Part shown: one piece after another, positions 14,113-21,586 of the stretch
Layout of the letters: every line of letters starts with the position of its first letter
Position numbering within the stretch: the stretch's first letter is position 1
Source of the DNA: JBPCOB01 sp051000715
GTDB taxonomy: Bacteria; Actinomycetota; Actinomycetes; JALYNC01
Assembly: GCA_051000715.1 (NCBI GenBank)
Contig: JBPCOB010000183.1
Coordinates: 1-21,586, forward strand
DNA: 21,586 nucleotides
Direction of reading: 5' to 3'
Program-made: the position numbers and the translations under genes
Notes under the pieces: generated by a model
Told to the model about the DNA's origin: nothing
The model's input: only the letters and a program-made list of their open reading frames with translations
The model's database searches: none

Positions 14113-15117
14113 CTGCCCAGGGCTGTCGCCGTAGGAGTAGTCGGCCTGCGGGTAACGGGCGCCGGCGGCGACGTCCCGGGGCGCGATGGCATCGAGCTGC
14201 CGCAGGTCCTCGTCGGTGAGCTGTACGAGGCACGCTGCCGCGTTCTCCTCGAGGTAGCTGCGCCGCTTGGTGCCGGGAATCGGTACGACGTCGTCACCCC
14301 GCGCCATCACCCAGGCGAGCGCGAGCTGCCCCGCCGTGCAGCCCTTGTCGGCGGCAAGGCGGCGTACCTCGTCCACCAGCTCCAGATTGCGGGTGAAGTT
14401 CGCGCCCTGGAAGCGCGGGTTGGTACGCCGGAAGTCGTCCGCCTCGAAGTCGTCCGGGCTGGTGATGGCACCGGTGAGGAAGCCGCGGCCGAGCGGGCTG
14501 AATGGCACCAGACCGACGCCGAGCCGGCGGGCCACCGGCAACACCTCTGCCTCGAGGTCGCGGGTCCACAGCGACCACTCACTCTGCAGCGCGGCGACCG
14601 GGTGCACTGCCACCGCGCGCTCCAGGGTACCGGCGCTGGCCTCGGACAGGCCGAGATGGCCGACCTTGCCGGCCCGCACCAGCTCGGCCATCGCGCCGAC
14701 GGTGTCCTCGATGGGAACCGTCGGATCCACCCGGTGCTGGTAGTAGAGGTCGACGTGGTCGGTGCGGAGGCGGCGCAGGCTTGCGTCGCAGCAGGACTTG
14801 ACGTACTCCGGCCGGCCGTCGATGTGCATGCCGCCGGTCGGCTTGCGGCTGAGCGCGAACTTGGTGGCGAGGATGACCTCCGCGCGCCGTCCAGCGATCG
14901 CCCGGCCGACCAGTTCCTCGTTGTGTCCGTCGCCGTAGACGTCGGCGGTGTCCAGGAAGAACACGCCGAGATCCAGGGCTCGCCGGATGGTGGCGATCGA
15001 CTCCTTCTCGTCGGCTGCGCCGTAGGACTGCGACATTCCCATGCAGCCCAGGCCCTGGGCGGACACGGTCAGCCCGGACCGGCCAAGCACGCGGGCGGGA
15101 ATCGACTGGTCGGCCAT
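14101..15117 (-). CDS. Aldo/keto reductase (AKR13-like)
   Basis: Full-length NADPH-dependent aldo/keto reductase of 338 residues, from a different branch than the one at 4456-5436. The tetrad is Asp56, Tyr61, Lys86 and His128 (FFLDTADVYG, ATKF, YYQHRVD). The GCMGMSQSYG start, VPFSPLGRGFLTG, NPRFQGANF and IPGTKRRSYLEEN segments are typical of the YakC/AKR13-type group. The ATG at 15115-15117 has AAAGGA 6 bases upstream; the longer open frame to 15786 is antisense to the glycerate kinase. The last codons merge into the 14-bp tandem repeat. Divergent from the glycerate kinase gene across 61 bases. Substrate unknown. Confidence 0.93.
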   Translation of the reverse strand: MADQSIPARVLGRSGLTVSAQGLGCMGMSQSYGAADEKESIATIRRALDLGVFFLDTADVYGDGHNEELVGRAIAGRRAEVILATKFALSRKPTGGMHIDGRPEYVKSCCDASLRRLRTDHVDLYYQHRVDPTVPIEDTVGAMAELVRAGKVGHLGLSEASAGTLERAVAVHPVAALQSEWSLWTRDLEAEVLPVARRLGVGLVPFSPLGRGFLTGAITSPDDFEADDFRRTNPRFQGANFTRNLELVDEVRRLAADKGCTAGQLALAWVMARGDDVVPIPGTKRRSYLEENAAACLVQLTDEDLRQLDAIAPRDVAAGARYPQADYSYGDSPGQGVA

Positions 15118-15166
15118 GACCGATCCTTTCTGGGCGCTTCTGCTGTGGCGGCTTGCCCTTAGCGGC

Positions 15167-15172
15167 AAACTA
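15167..15172 (-). promoter_or_regulatory. Candidate -10 box of the AKR13-like gene
   Basis: Minus-strand TAGTTT lies about 50 bases upstream of the ATG at 15117, leaving a leader of roughly 43 bases with the AAAGGA ribosome site. The other strand of the same bases reads CAAACT, 7 bases ahead of the glycerate kinase ATG, so two divergent promoters may overlap here. Confidence 0.35.
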
Positions 15173-15178
15173 GCGCGC

Positions 15179-16309
15179 ATGCGGGTCGTGATAGCGCCGG
15201 ACTCCTTCGGCGGGACGCTCAGCGCGGTCGAGGCGGCCGAGGCGATCTCCGCTGGCTGGCGGGCCGCCGAGCGTGGCGTGGAGATCGACCTGGCGCCGGT
15301 CAGCGACGGTGGACCGGGCTTCGTCGACGTACTGCACACCTCGCTCGGGGGCGATCTCCGCTCGCTGCCCGTCACCGGGCCGCTGGGCGACCGGGTGACC
15401 GCGGAGTACCTGCTCGACGGCGATACGGCGTACGTCGAGTCGGCGCAGGCCTGCGGGCTGCAGCTGGTTCCGGCCGATCGCCGGGATCCGAAGCGGACCA
15501 CGACGTACGGCGTCGGCCAGCTGGTTCGGGACGCGCTCGACGGCGGCGCCCGGCAGATCGTCGTTGGGCTGGGCGGCTCGAGCACCAACGACGGTGGCGC
15601 CGGGATGCTCGCCGCCCTGGGGCTGGCTTTCCTCGACCGCGCCGGCGTAGTCCGGCGGCCGACTGGCGCAGATCTGACCGGGCTGGAGCGAGCCGACGCC
15701 ACCGCCTTGGACCCGCGGCTGCGGCAGATCGACCTGGTGGCGGCCAGTGATGTCGACAACCCACTGCTCGGCCCAGCCGGCGCCACCGCGACCTACGGTC
15801 CGCAGAAGGGCGCTACGCCGGCCGATGTCCAGTCGCTGGACAGGGCGCTGGCGCACTACGCCGAGCTGCTCGGTCGCGCCTTGCCGGCCGCCTCCGGCCT
15901 GGTCGAGGCGCCCGGCGCGGGAGCCGCCGGTGGACTGGGCTACGCCGTACTGGTGCTCGGGGCGCGGCGGGAGTCCGGCATCGGGCTGGTGCTGCGGCAC
16001 ACCCGGCTGGCGGAGCGCATCGAGCCGGCGTCGGTCGTCGTCACCGGTGAAGGCAGCTACGACTGGCAGTCGCTGCGGGGCAAGGCGGTCAGCGGCGTCG
16101 CCGCGGCCGCCGCGGCCGCCGGAGTGCCGTGTCTGGTGCTTGCCGGCCAGGTCAGCGTCGGCCGACGCGAGATGGCGGCGGCCGGCGTGGCAGCGGCGTA
16201 CTCCCTCGCGGAGTCGGCCGGCTCGGTCCAGGCGGCGCAGAGCCGGGCGGCCGAGGAGCTGCGCACGCTGGCCGAACGGGTGGCGCGGGACTGGTCGGGG
16301 CGGGGGTGA
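15179..16309 (+). CDS. Glycerate kinase (GckA/GlxK family)
   Basis: Phosphorylates D-glycerate with ATP in the cytoplasm, feeding glyoxylate/serine-derived carbon into glycolysis. The 376-residue length fits the family. Conserved blocks are APDSFGGTLSA (6-16), SDGGPGFVDVL (42-52), GGSSTNDGGAG (132-142), SDVDNPLLGPAG (190-201) and TGEGSYDWQSLRGKA (289-303). In the second block Pro46 stands where many bacterial enzymes have Glu (DGGEG); I recall the Pro form as common in actinobacteria. The ATG at 15179 starts the conserved MRVVIAPDSF; there is no ribosome site, so a leaderless message from a CAAACT box is possible. The Fe-S carrier gene follows after 106 bases. Confidence 0.93.
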   Translation: MRVVIAPDSFGGTLSAVEAAEAISAGWRAAERGVEIDLAPVSDGGPGFVDVLHTSLGGDLRSLPVTGPLGDRVTAEYLLDGDTAYVESAQACGLQLVPADRRDPKRTTTYGVGQLVRDALDGGARQIVVGLGGSSTNDGGAGMLAALGLAFLDRAGVVRRPTGADLTGLERADATALDPRLRQIDLVAASDVDNPLLGPAGATATYGPQKGATPADVQSLDRALAHYAELLGRALPAASGLVEAPGAGAAGGLGYAVLVLGARRESGIGLVLRHTRLAERIEPASVVVTGEGSYDWQSLRGKAVSGVAAAAAAAGVPCLVLAGQVSVGRREMAAAGVAAAYSLAESAGSVQAAQSRAAEELRTLAERVARDWSGRG

Positions 16310-16415
16310 CCGCGCGGCCTCCCGCTGTGGGACCATGGACTTCGACGGAATGCGCCGGCGGACCCGGCCGTTTCAGCACAGACGCCGCACTCGACCTTCC
16401 AGCGGGAGCTTCCAG

Positions 16416-16763
16416 ATGACCGTGCAGGACACCAGCACCTCGACCGTCGTCCTCACCGACTTCGCCGCCGCCAAGGTGAAGAGCCTGCTGGAGCAGGAGG
16501 GGCGCACCGACCTCTCGCTGCGGGTGGCGGTCCAGCCGGGCGGCTGCTCGGGTCTGCGCTACCAGCTGTTCTTCGACGAGCGCTCGCTCGACGGCGACAA
16601 GGTCACCGACTTCGGCGGCGTCAACGTCGTGGTCGACCGGATGAGCGCGCCGTACCTGTCCGGCGCCTCCATCGACTTCGTGGACACGATCGAGAAGCAG
16701 GGCTTCACGATCGACAACCCCAACGCCGGCGGCTCCTGCGCCTGCGGCGACTCGTTCCACTGA
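16416..16763 (+). CDS. erpA: Iron-sulfur cluster carrier, HesB/IscA/ErpA type
   Basis: A-type carrier of 115 residues that delivers Fe-S clusters to client enzymes. The three cluster-binding cysteines are present: Cys44 in GGCSGLRY and Cys108/Cys110 in the C-terminal GSCACGDSF. The ATG at 16416 has GGGAG 8 bases upstream and gives the normal family length; the longer open frame upstream overlaps the glycerate kinase and is not coding. The gene lies beside the cytochrome oxidase genes, as hesB-like genes do in other actinobacteria such as Mycobacterium tuberculosis. Client proteins could include the Rieske subunit of the bcc complex, which is an inference. Confidence 0.93.
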   Translation: MTVQDTSTSTVVLTDFAAAKVKSLLEQEGRTDLSLRVAVQPGGCSGLRYQLFFDERSLDGDKVTDFGGVNVVVDRMSAPYLSGASIDFVDTIEKQGFTIDNPNAGGSCACGDSFH

Positions 16764-16833
16764 CCGCTGACCTGCTCACCTGCTCACCTGCGCTAGTGCG
16801 CTGGGGCGGCGCTCAACCGCTCTCGGCGGCCTG

Positions 16834-16879
16834 GCCGTGACCGTTTCCGGCTGTTCAGGCAACCACAAACGGTCACGGC
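16834..16879. terminator. Strong 13-bp inverted repeat between erpA and ctaC
   Basis: GCCGTGACCGTTT (16834-16846) and AAACGGTCACGGC (16867-16879) are perfectly complementary around a 20-base loop. The loop contains GGCTGTTCAGGCAACC, itself able to fold with one mismatch. Its position after erpA and before the ctaC promoter suggests a terminator; like many actinobacterial ones it lacks a T-run. A protein-binding operator is the alternative. Confidence 0.65.
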
Positions 16880-16944
16880 GTCGCGACGATGAGGGAGCCT
16901 GGCGACGCCCGTACCTCCGCCGCCAGCCTCCCGACCGGCTGGGT

Positions 16945-16950
16945 TAGTCT
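16945..16950 (+). promoter_or_regulatory. Candidate -10 box for ctaC-ctaD-ctaF
   Basis: TAGTCT in the context GGTTAGTCTGGCGG lies 39 bases before the ctaC GTG, leaving a leader of about 33 bases with the GAAGGG ribosome site. No convincing -35 box is seen. Confidence 0.4.
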
Positions 16951-16989
16951 GGCGGCGCAAGGCGACCGCATCAGCGCGAAGGGCGACTC

Positions 16990-17808
16990 GTGAGGCCGAT
17001 GTGCACCGCCAGCCGGCGTCGGCTGGCGCGCGCGGCGCTGGCCGGGCTGGTCCTGGTCGCCGCCACCGGGTGCACCAGGGAGCAGTGGAGCCGCTTCGGT
17101 TTCCCGGAGCCGGCCACCGTCCAGGGCCCGCGCATTCTCGGCCTCTGGCGGGGCTCCACGATCGCGGCACTGGTCGTGGGCGGGTTCGTCCTCGGTCTGA
17201 TCCTCTATTCGGCCTTCCGGTTCCGTAAGCGGGGCGACGCGCTGCCCCCGCAGGTGCACTACAACATCCCCATCGAGGTGCTCTACACGGTCGTCCCGTT
17301 CGTCATCGTCGCGGTGCTGTTCTATTTCACCGCGGTGGACGAGACCTACGTCAACAAGCTGTCGAAGAAGCCGGACATGACCGTCAACGTGGTCGGCTTC
17401 CAGTGGAGTTGGCAGTTCGAGTACGACGAAGGCCAAGGTGCTGGCAACCTGCTCATCACCGGGCGACAGGGGCAGCCGCCGCAGCTGGTAATTCCGACGG
17501 GCCGGAAGATCCTCTTCAACGAGACCTCGCCCGACGTGATCCACTCCTGGTGGGTGCCGGAGTTCCTGTTCAAGCGCGACGTCATCCCGGGCCGCAAGAA
17601 CAAGTTCGAGGTCACCGCCGACCGGGTCGGCACCTACAAGGGTCGGTGCGCGGAGTACTGCGGCCTCTACCACTCGCGCATGCTGTTCAGCCTCAAGGTG
17701 GTGAGCCCGGCCGAGTTCGACAGCTTCATGAGCACCGCGAAGTCGGCCGCAGCGGCCGGAACCAGCGACATCTACTCCCTGTCCTCCGCAAACTCCGGGA
17801 GCCCCTGA
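16990..17808 (+). CDS. ctaC: Cytochrome c oxidase subunit II (aa3 type)
   Basis: CuA-bearing subunit of the terminal aa3 oxidase, 272 residues. It starts with a lipoprotein signal (LVAATGC, Cys28), then two membrane helices (about 56-76 and 95-116) and an extracellular cupredoxin domain. All CuA ligands are visible: His185 (DVIHSWWVP), Cys220, Glu222, Cys224, His228 and Met231 in CAEYCGLYHSRM. The start is GTG 16990 with GAAGGG 7 bases upstream. Its stop shares one base with the ctaD start (TGATG). It receives electrons from the cytochrome cc subunit of the bcc complex; qcrB lies just downstream on the other strand. Confidence 0.96.
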   Translation: MRPMCTASRRRLARAALAGLVLVAATGCTREQWSRFGFPEPATVQGPRILGLWRGSTIAALVVGGFVLGLILYSAFRFRKRGDALPPQVHYNIPIEVLYTVVPFVIVAVLFYFTAVDETYVNKLSKKPDMTVNVVGFQWSWQFEYDEGQGAGNLLITGRQGQPPQLVIPTGRKILFNETSPDVIHSWWVPEFLFKRDVIPGRKNKFEVTADRVGTYKGRCAEYCGLYHSRMLFSLKVVSPAEFDSFMSTAKSAAAAGTSDIYSLSSANSGSP

Positions 17809-19502
17809 TGGCGACGACCTTCGAGCCAAGGATCGCGGTCCCCACCGTCAGCCGGCAGGTGCGGGTTGCGCCGGGCAGCCGGGTGGTCCGTTGGATCACC
17901 ACCACCGACCACAAGGTCATCGGCTACCTGTACCTCATCACCTCGTTCGCGTTCTTCCTCGCTGCCGGGCTGATGGCCGAGATGATGCGCACGGAGCTGG
18001 CCCGACCCGGGCTTCAATACCTCTCCGAGGAGCAGTACAACCAGCTGTTCACCATGCACGGCACCATCATGTTGCTCCTGTTCGCTACACCGCTGTTCAT
18101 CGGTTTCGCGAACTTCGTCATGCCGCTGCAGATCGGTTCCCCGGATGTCGCCTTCCCGCGGCTGAACGCCTTTTCGTACTGGCTGTTCCTCTTCGGTGGG
18201 CTGATCGTGATCGGCGGCTTCTTCACCCCCCAGGGCGCCGCTGACTTCGGCTGGTTCGCCTACGCGCCGCTGAACGACGCCATCCGCTCGCCCGGCGCCG
18301 GCGCCGACATGTGGATCGTCGGGTTGATCATCAGTGGGCTCGGCACGATCCTCGGCGGTGTCAACTTCGTCACCACGATCCTGACCATGCGCGCGCCCGG
18401 CATGACCATGTTCCGGATGCCGATCTTCACCTGGAACATCCTGCTCACCTCCGTCCTCGTGCTGATGGCGTTCCCCGTGCTCGCCGCGGCCCTGGCCGCC
18501 CTGGAGGCCGACCGCAAGTTCGGCGCCCACGTCTTCGACAGCGGCAGCGGCGGGGCGATCCTCTGGCAGCACCTGTTCTGGTTCTTCGGCCATCCCGAGG
18601 TCTACATCGTCGCGATTCCGTTCTTCGGCATCATCACTGAGGTTCTTCCGGTCTTCAGCCGCAAGCCGATCTTCGGCTACAAGGGCCTGGTGTTCGCCAC
18701 CATCTCGATCTCCGGCCTGTCGATGACCGTGTGGGCGCACCACATGTACGCGACCGGCGCGGTGCTCCTGCCGTTCTTCGCCTTCCTGTCGTTCCTCATC
18801 GCCGTACCGACCGGGGTGAAGTTCTTCAACTGGATCGGAACGATGTACCGGGGGCAGCTGACGTTCGAGACCCCGATGCTGTTTGCGATCGGCTTCCTCA
18901 TCACGTTCCTCCTCGGCGGGCTGACCGGCGTACTGCTCGCCTCGCCGCCGATCGACTTCCACGTGACCGACTCGTACTTCGTGGTGGCCCACTTCCACTA
19001 CGTGCTGTTCGGCACGGTCGTCTTCTCGATGTTCTCCGGCTTCTACTTCTGGTGGCCGAAGATGACGGGCACGTTCCTCGACGAGACCTTGGGGAAGATC
19101 CACTTCTGGACGACGTTCATCGGGTTCCACATGACCTTCCTCGTCCAGCACTGGCTCGGGGTCGAGGGCATGCCGCGGCGCGTCGCCGACTACTCGGCCG
19201 CCGACGGGTTCACCACGCTCAACACCATCTCGACGATCGGTGCCTACGTACTGGGCGTGTCGACGTTGGTCTTCCTGTGGAACGTCTGGCGGTCCTACAC
19301 CGGGCGCAACGCGATCGCGGTGGCCGATGACCCGTGGGGCTACGGCAACTCCCTCGAGTGGGCCACCACCTGTCCGCCGCCGCGGCACAACTTCCACTCG
19401 CTGCCGCGCATCCGGTCCGAGCGACCCGCCTTCGACCTGCACTACCCGCACGCCGCCGGCAAGGTCTACGTCGACTCGACGCCCACGCGGGAACTTCGAT
19501 GA
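17808..19502 (+). CDS. ctaD: Cytochrome c oxidase subunit I
   Basis: Catalytic heme-copper subunit of the aa3 oxidase, 564 residues and twelve membrane helices. Ligands are in place: His84 (TMHGTIM, heme a), His262 with Tyr266 in GHPEVY (CuB and the cross-linked tyrosine), His311-His312 (WAHHMY, CuB), and His395/His397 in VAHFHYV (heme a3 and heme a). The spacing of 49 residues between His262 and His311 equals that in well-studied oxidases. The ATG at 17808 overlaps the ctaC stop; the long open frame upstream is a shadow of ctaC. The stop overlaps ctaF by ATGA. Confidence 0.97.
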   Translation: MATTFEPRIAVPTVSRQVRVAPGSRVVRWITTTDHKVIGYLYLITSFAFFLAAGLMAEMMRTELARPGLQYLSEEQYNQLFTMHGTIMLLLFATPLFIGFANFVMPLQIGSPDVAFPRLNAFSYWLFLFGGLIVIGGFFTPQGAADFGWFAYAPLNDAIRSPGAGADMWIVGLIISGLGTILGGVNFVTTILTMRAPGMTMFRMPIFTWNILLTSVLVLMAFPVLAAALAALEADRKFGAHVFDSGSGGAILWQHLFWFFGHPEVYIVAIPFFGIITEVLPVFSRKPIFGYKGLVFATISISGLSMTVWAHHMYATGAVLLPFFAFLSFLIAVPTGVKFFNWIGTMYRGQLTFETPMLFAIGFLITFLLGGLTGVLLASPPIDFHVTDSYFVVAHFHYVLFGTVVFSMFSGFYFWWPKMTGTFLDETLGKIHFWTTFIGFHMTFLVQHWLGVEGMPRRVADYSAADGFTTLNTISTIGAYVLGVSTLVFLWNVWRSYTGRNAIAVADDPWGYGNSLEWATTCPPPRHNFHSLPRIRSERPAFDLHYPHAAGKVYVDSTPTRELR

Positions 19503-19918
19503 AGGTCGAGGGCAAGCTCTTCGCGGTCATCGCCGTCTTCCTCGCCGGTGCGAGCCTGGTCTACTGGTACATGTCCAAGGATCCGACCGGCGCCGTGGCG
19601 CTGGCGTTTTCCACGGGCCTCGCCTTCCTGCTCGGCTACTACCTGCTCTTCACGGCCCGACGGATGGCACCGCGGCCCGAGGACGTCGGTGAGGCCGAGA
19701 TCAGCGACGGCGCGGGCGAGGTCGGGTTCTTCAGTCCGCACAGCTGGTGGCCTATCGCCCTCGCCGCCGGCGCCGCCCTGGGCGCGCTCGGCCTTGTCTT
19801 CGGCGTCTGGCTCATCATCATCGGCGCGGTGACGTTGCTGTCGGCGCTCACCGGCCTGCTCTTCGAGTACTACGTGGGTCACTACCGTCGCGAGCAGTAC
19901 GAGGCCGGCTCCAACTAG
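19499..19918 (+). CDS. ctaF: Cytochrome c oxidase subunit IV, actinobacterial type
   Basis: Small accessory membrane subunit of the actinobacterial aa3 oxidase, 139 residues. It has four hydrophobic helices (about 6-23, 32-52, 83-103, 104-122) split into two pairs by an acidic loop (58-75), ending in a short hydrophilic tail (HYRREQYEAGSN). It overlaps ctaD by four bases (ATGA), completing a translationally coupled ctaC-ctaD-ctaF unit. Length and helix layout match the family. Confidence 0.93.
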   Translation: MKVEGKLFAVIAVFLAGASLVYWYMSKDPTGAVALAFSTGLAFLLGYYLLFTARRMAPRPEDVGEAEISDGAGEVGFFSPHSWWPIALAAGAALGALGLVFGVWLIIIGAVTLLSALTGLLFEYYVGHYRREQYEAGSN

Positions 19919-20093
19919 TAGACGCGTGCGCCACAGGGGGGAGCCGCCTGCTCTGTTGGCTGCCCATCGAGTCGATAGATCATTGTGAGCTCTACGCGAG
20001 GGTTTCGGCATTTTGCTCGGGTGGAAGCAACAACGATCGCGCTCAGTGCGACGAGTAGTCGACCTCGGGTGAGTTGGCAGCGGGCCTCTGGCT
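19919..20093. other. Intergenic stretch between convergent ctaF and qcrB
   Basis: The 175 bases between the two convergent stop codons are visibly richer in A and T than the genes around them (for example GATAGATCATTGTGAG near 19974). Only small palindromes such as ATCGAGTCGAT were seen; no clear terminator stem, tRNA or ORF was found. Confidence 0.5.
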
Positions 20094-21586
20094 TCAGCGG
20101 CCGGCGGAGTCCCGGTCCTTGGGCGGGAAGAAGAAGCCGCCGACGGCGCGACCCGACCGGCTGCCGTTCCCGTTCCCGTTGCCATGCCCGTTGGGGGACG
20201 CCGCAGTGGCGGTGGACGTCGTGGCAGGTCGCGAACGGACCGCCGTACCGCCGCCGTCCCGGTCGCGGGCCGCCTCGAGCGCGCCGATGGTCTCGTGCTC
20301 CGTCTCGATCGGCACCAGGTGCGGCACGACCGGCTTGGGCAGCGGCTCGGTCAGCTCGATGTACTCGCCGCTGGGCAGCCGCTGGATCCGGCCGGTCTCC
20401 ACGCCGTGATGGACCAGTTCGTGGTCGCGCTGCTGGAGGCCGAGACAGATTCGCCTGGTCAGATAGAACGCGATGGGCGGCACAACGATGAGCGTGACGC
20501 GGAACGTCCAGGTCAGTTGGTTGATCGAGAGGTTGAAGGTCGTTGCGATGATGTCGTTGCCACCGGCGAACAGCAAGATCGTGTAGAAGGTCAGCGACAT
20601 GGCGGCGAGCCCGGTGCGGACCGGAACGTCGCGGGGCCGGTCGAGCAGGTTGTGATATCCCCGGTCCTTCGTGAACAGGGGCTCGATGAACGGGTAGAGC
20701 GCGAGCAAGGTGAAGATCAGACCCGGAATGACGATCGCCGGGACGAAGAGGTTCCAGCTGATCGTGTGGCCCCACAGGTTCGACTCCCAGTTCGGCATCA
20801 GCCGAAGCGTGCCGTCGAGCCAACCGATGTAGAAGTCCGGCTGCGAACCCGCGCTGACGTTCGCCGGGTCGTATGGGCCGTAGAGCCAGACCGGGTTGAT
20901 CTGCGCGAGCCCACCGAGCGCCGCGAGCACCGCGAACACCAGGAAGAAGAAGCCCCCGCCCTTCGCGGCGTACGTCGGGTACATCCGCGACCCGACCACG
21001 GTGTCCTCGGTCTTGCCGGGGCCCGGGAAGTCGGTGTGCTTCTGGTGCCACAGGATGCCCATATGGGCAGTGATCAGGCCCAGTATGACGCCGGGGATGA
21101 GCAAGATGTGGATCACGTACAGCCGCGGGATGAAGGACTCACCCGGGAAGTTGCCGCCGAAGAGCAGGAATCCGACCCAGGTGCCGACCAGCGGGATGGA
21201 CTCGACGATCGAGTAGGCGATCCGCAACCCGGTGCCGGAGAGCAGGTCGTCGGGGAGCGAGTAGCCGGCGAACCCCTCGAGGAGGCCGAGAACGAGCAGC
21301 GTGACACCGACCAGCCAGTTGATCTCCCGCGGCTTGCGGTAGGCCCCGGTGAGGAACACCCGGAGCAGGTGCACGGTGATCGAGGCCACGAACAGCAGGG
21401 CGGCCCAGTGGTGGATCTGACGGATGATCAGCCCACCGCGAACATCGAAGCTGATGCGCAGCGTCGAAGAGAAAGCCTGGGTCATCTGCACGCCGCGCAG
21501 CGGCACGTAGCTGCCGTTGTAGATCACTTCCTGCACGGAGGCGTCGAAGAAGAAGGTGAGGAAGGTCCCGGTCAGCAGCAGGATGA
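20094..21586 (-). CDS. qcrB: Cytochrome bc1 (bcc) complex cytochrome b subunit, 5' end cut by window edge
   Basis: Quinol-oxidising, heme b-carrying subunit of the actinobacterial bcc complex; 496 residues are visible and the frame stays open through the right edge (the edge residues read ILLLTGTFLTFFFDAS), so the start is outside. Two heme-ligand pairs are present: the histidines in RQIHHWAALL with VHLLRVF, and in YVIHILL with TAHMGILWH. The quinol-site motif is PDFY instead of the PEWY of mitochondrial proteins, as known for actinobacteria. After the last membrane helix comes a long cytoplasmic tail (about 125 residues) with a low-complexity NGHGNGNGNGS stretch and a FFFPPKDRD end. Convergent with ctaC-ctaD-ctaF; qcrA, qcrC and ctaE are expected beyond the right edge. 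Confidence 0.95.
   Translation of the reverse strand, partial: ILLLTGTFLTFFFDASVQEVIYNGSYVPLRGVQMTQAFSSTLRISFDVRGGLIIRQIHHWAALLFVASITVHLLRVFLTGAYRKPREINWLVGVTLLVLGLLEGFAGYSLPDDLLSGTGLRIAYSIVESIPLVGTWVGFLLFGGNFPGESFIPRLYVIHILLIPGVILGLITAHMGILWHQKHTDFPGPGKTEDTVVGSRMYPTYAAKGGGFFFLVFAVLAALGGLAQINPVWLYGPYDPANVSAGSQPDFYIGWLDGTLRLMPNWESNLWGHTISWNLFVPAIVIPGLIFTLLALYPFIEPLFTKDRGYHNLLDRPRDVPVRTGLAAMSLTFYTILLFAGGNDIIATTFNLSINQLTWTFRVTLIVVPPIAFYLTRRICLGLQQRDHELVHHGVETGRIQRLPSGEYIELTEPLPKPVVPHLVPIETEHETIGALEAARDRDGGGTAVRSRPATTSTATAASPNGHGNGNGNGSRSGRAVGGFFFPPKDRDSAGR

Noticed and set aside
15118..15786. N-terminal extension of the AKR13-like gene
   Set aside because: It is antisense to the glycerate kinase and lacks the reductase fold; the ATG at 15117 has a ribosome site.
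17772..19451. A 559-codon open frame on the minus strand
   Set aside because: It is fully antisense to ctaD, whose heme and copper ligands are all present; the product is a low-complexity Arg/Glu/His sequence.
19919..20093. A tRNA or small RNA gene in the AT-richer convergent gap
   Set aside because: No T-loop consensus, cloverleaf or strong promoter-terminator pair could be found.

Overview
The window is very GC-rich and reads as a chromosomal segment of an actinobacterium (Actinomycetota). The evidence is gene content: an actinobacterial-type cytochrome bcc/aa3 set (ctaC, ctaD, ctaF convergent with qcrB), PspA with its actinobacterial partner PspAA, a DUF3043 protein, many GTG starts, 4-base stop/start overlaps and several TANNNT boxes that imply leaderless transcripts. 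I cannot place it below phylum.

Region 1 (1-4195, minus strand) is the most interesting part. A cobalamin riboswitch (4004-4095) leads an operon of four genes: a sortase-anchored (LPDTG) alpha/alpha-barrel protein resembling the N-terminal domain of transcobalamin/intrinsic factor; a second surface protein resembling the C-terminal DUF4430-type domain of the same vitamin carriers; EcfT; and an EcfA-type ATPase that runs off the left edge. Two junctions are GTGA overlaps. My reading is a split, two-protein, surface-anchored transcobalamin-like receptor that hands cobalamin (or a corrinoid) to an ECF importer under B12 control. No S component lies in the window.

Region 2 (4199-9189) holds a 70-residue orphan protein, an aldo/keto reductase, a DUF3043 membrane protein, a pspA-pspAA pair and a DrrAB-type ABC exporter. 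Region 3 (9360-13518) holds a CPA2-type cation/proton antiporter overlapping a bacterial dynamin-like GTPase by four bases, followed by an MFS transporter gene broken by a frameshift and probably an internal deletion. Region 4 (13587-16309) holds a DoxX-like small membrane protein, a second aldo/keto reductase whose stop codon lies in a 14-bp tandem repeat, and a glycerate kinase.

Region 5 (16416-21586) is core respiration: an ErpA/HesB-type Fe-S carrier, a strong 13-bp inverted repeat (probable terminator), then overlapping ctaC-ctaD-ctaF, facing qcrB, which is cut by the right edge. This convergent layout is the familiar one for actinobacterial bcc-aa3 loci. No tRNA, rRNA, CRISPR array, insertion sequence or phage gene was seen.
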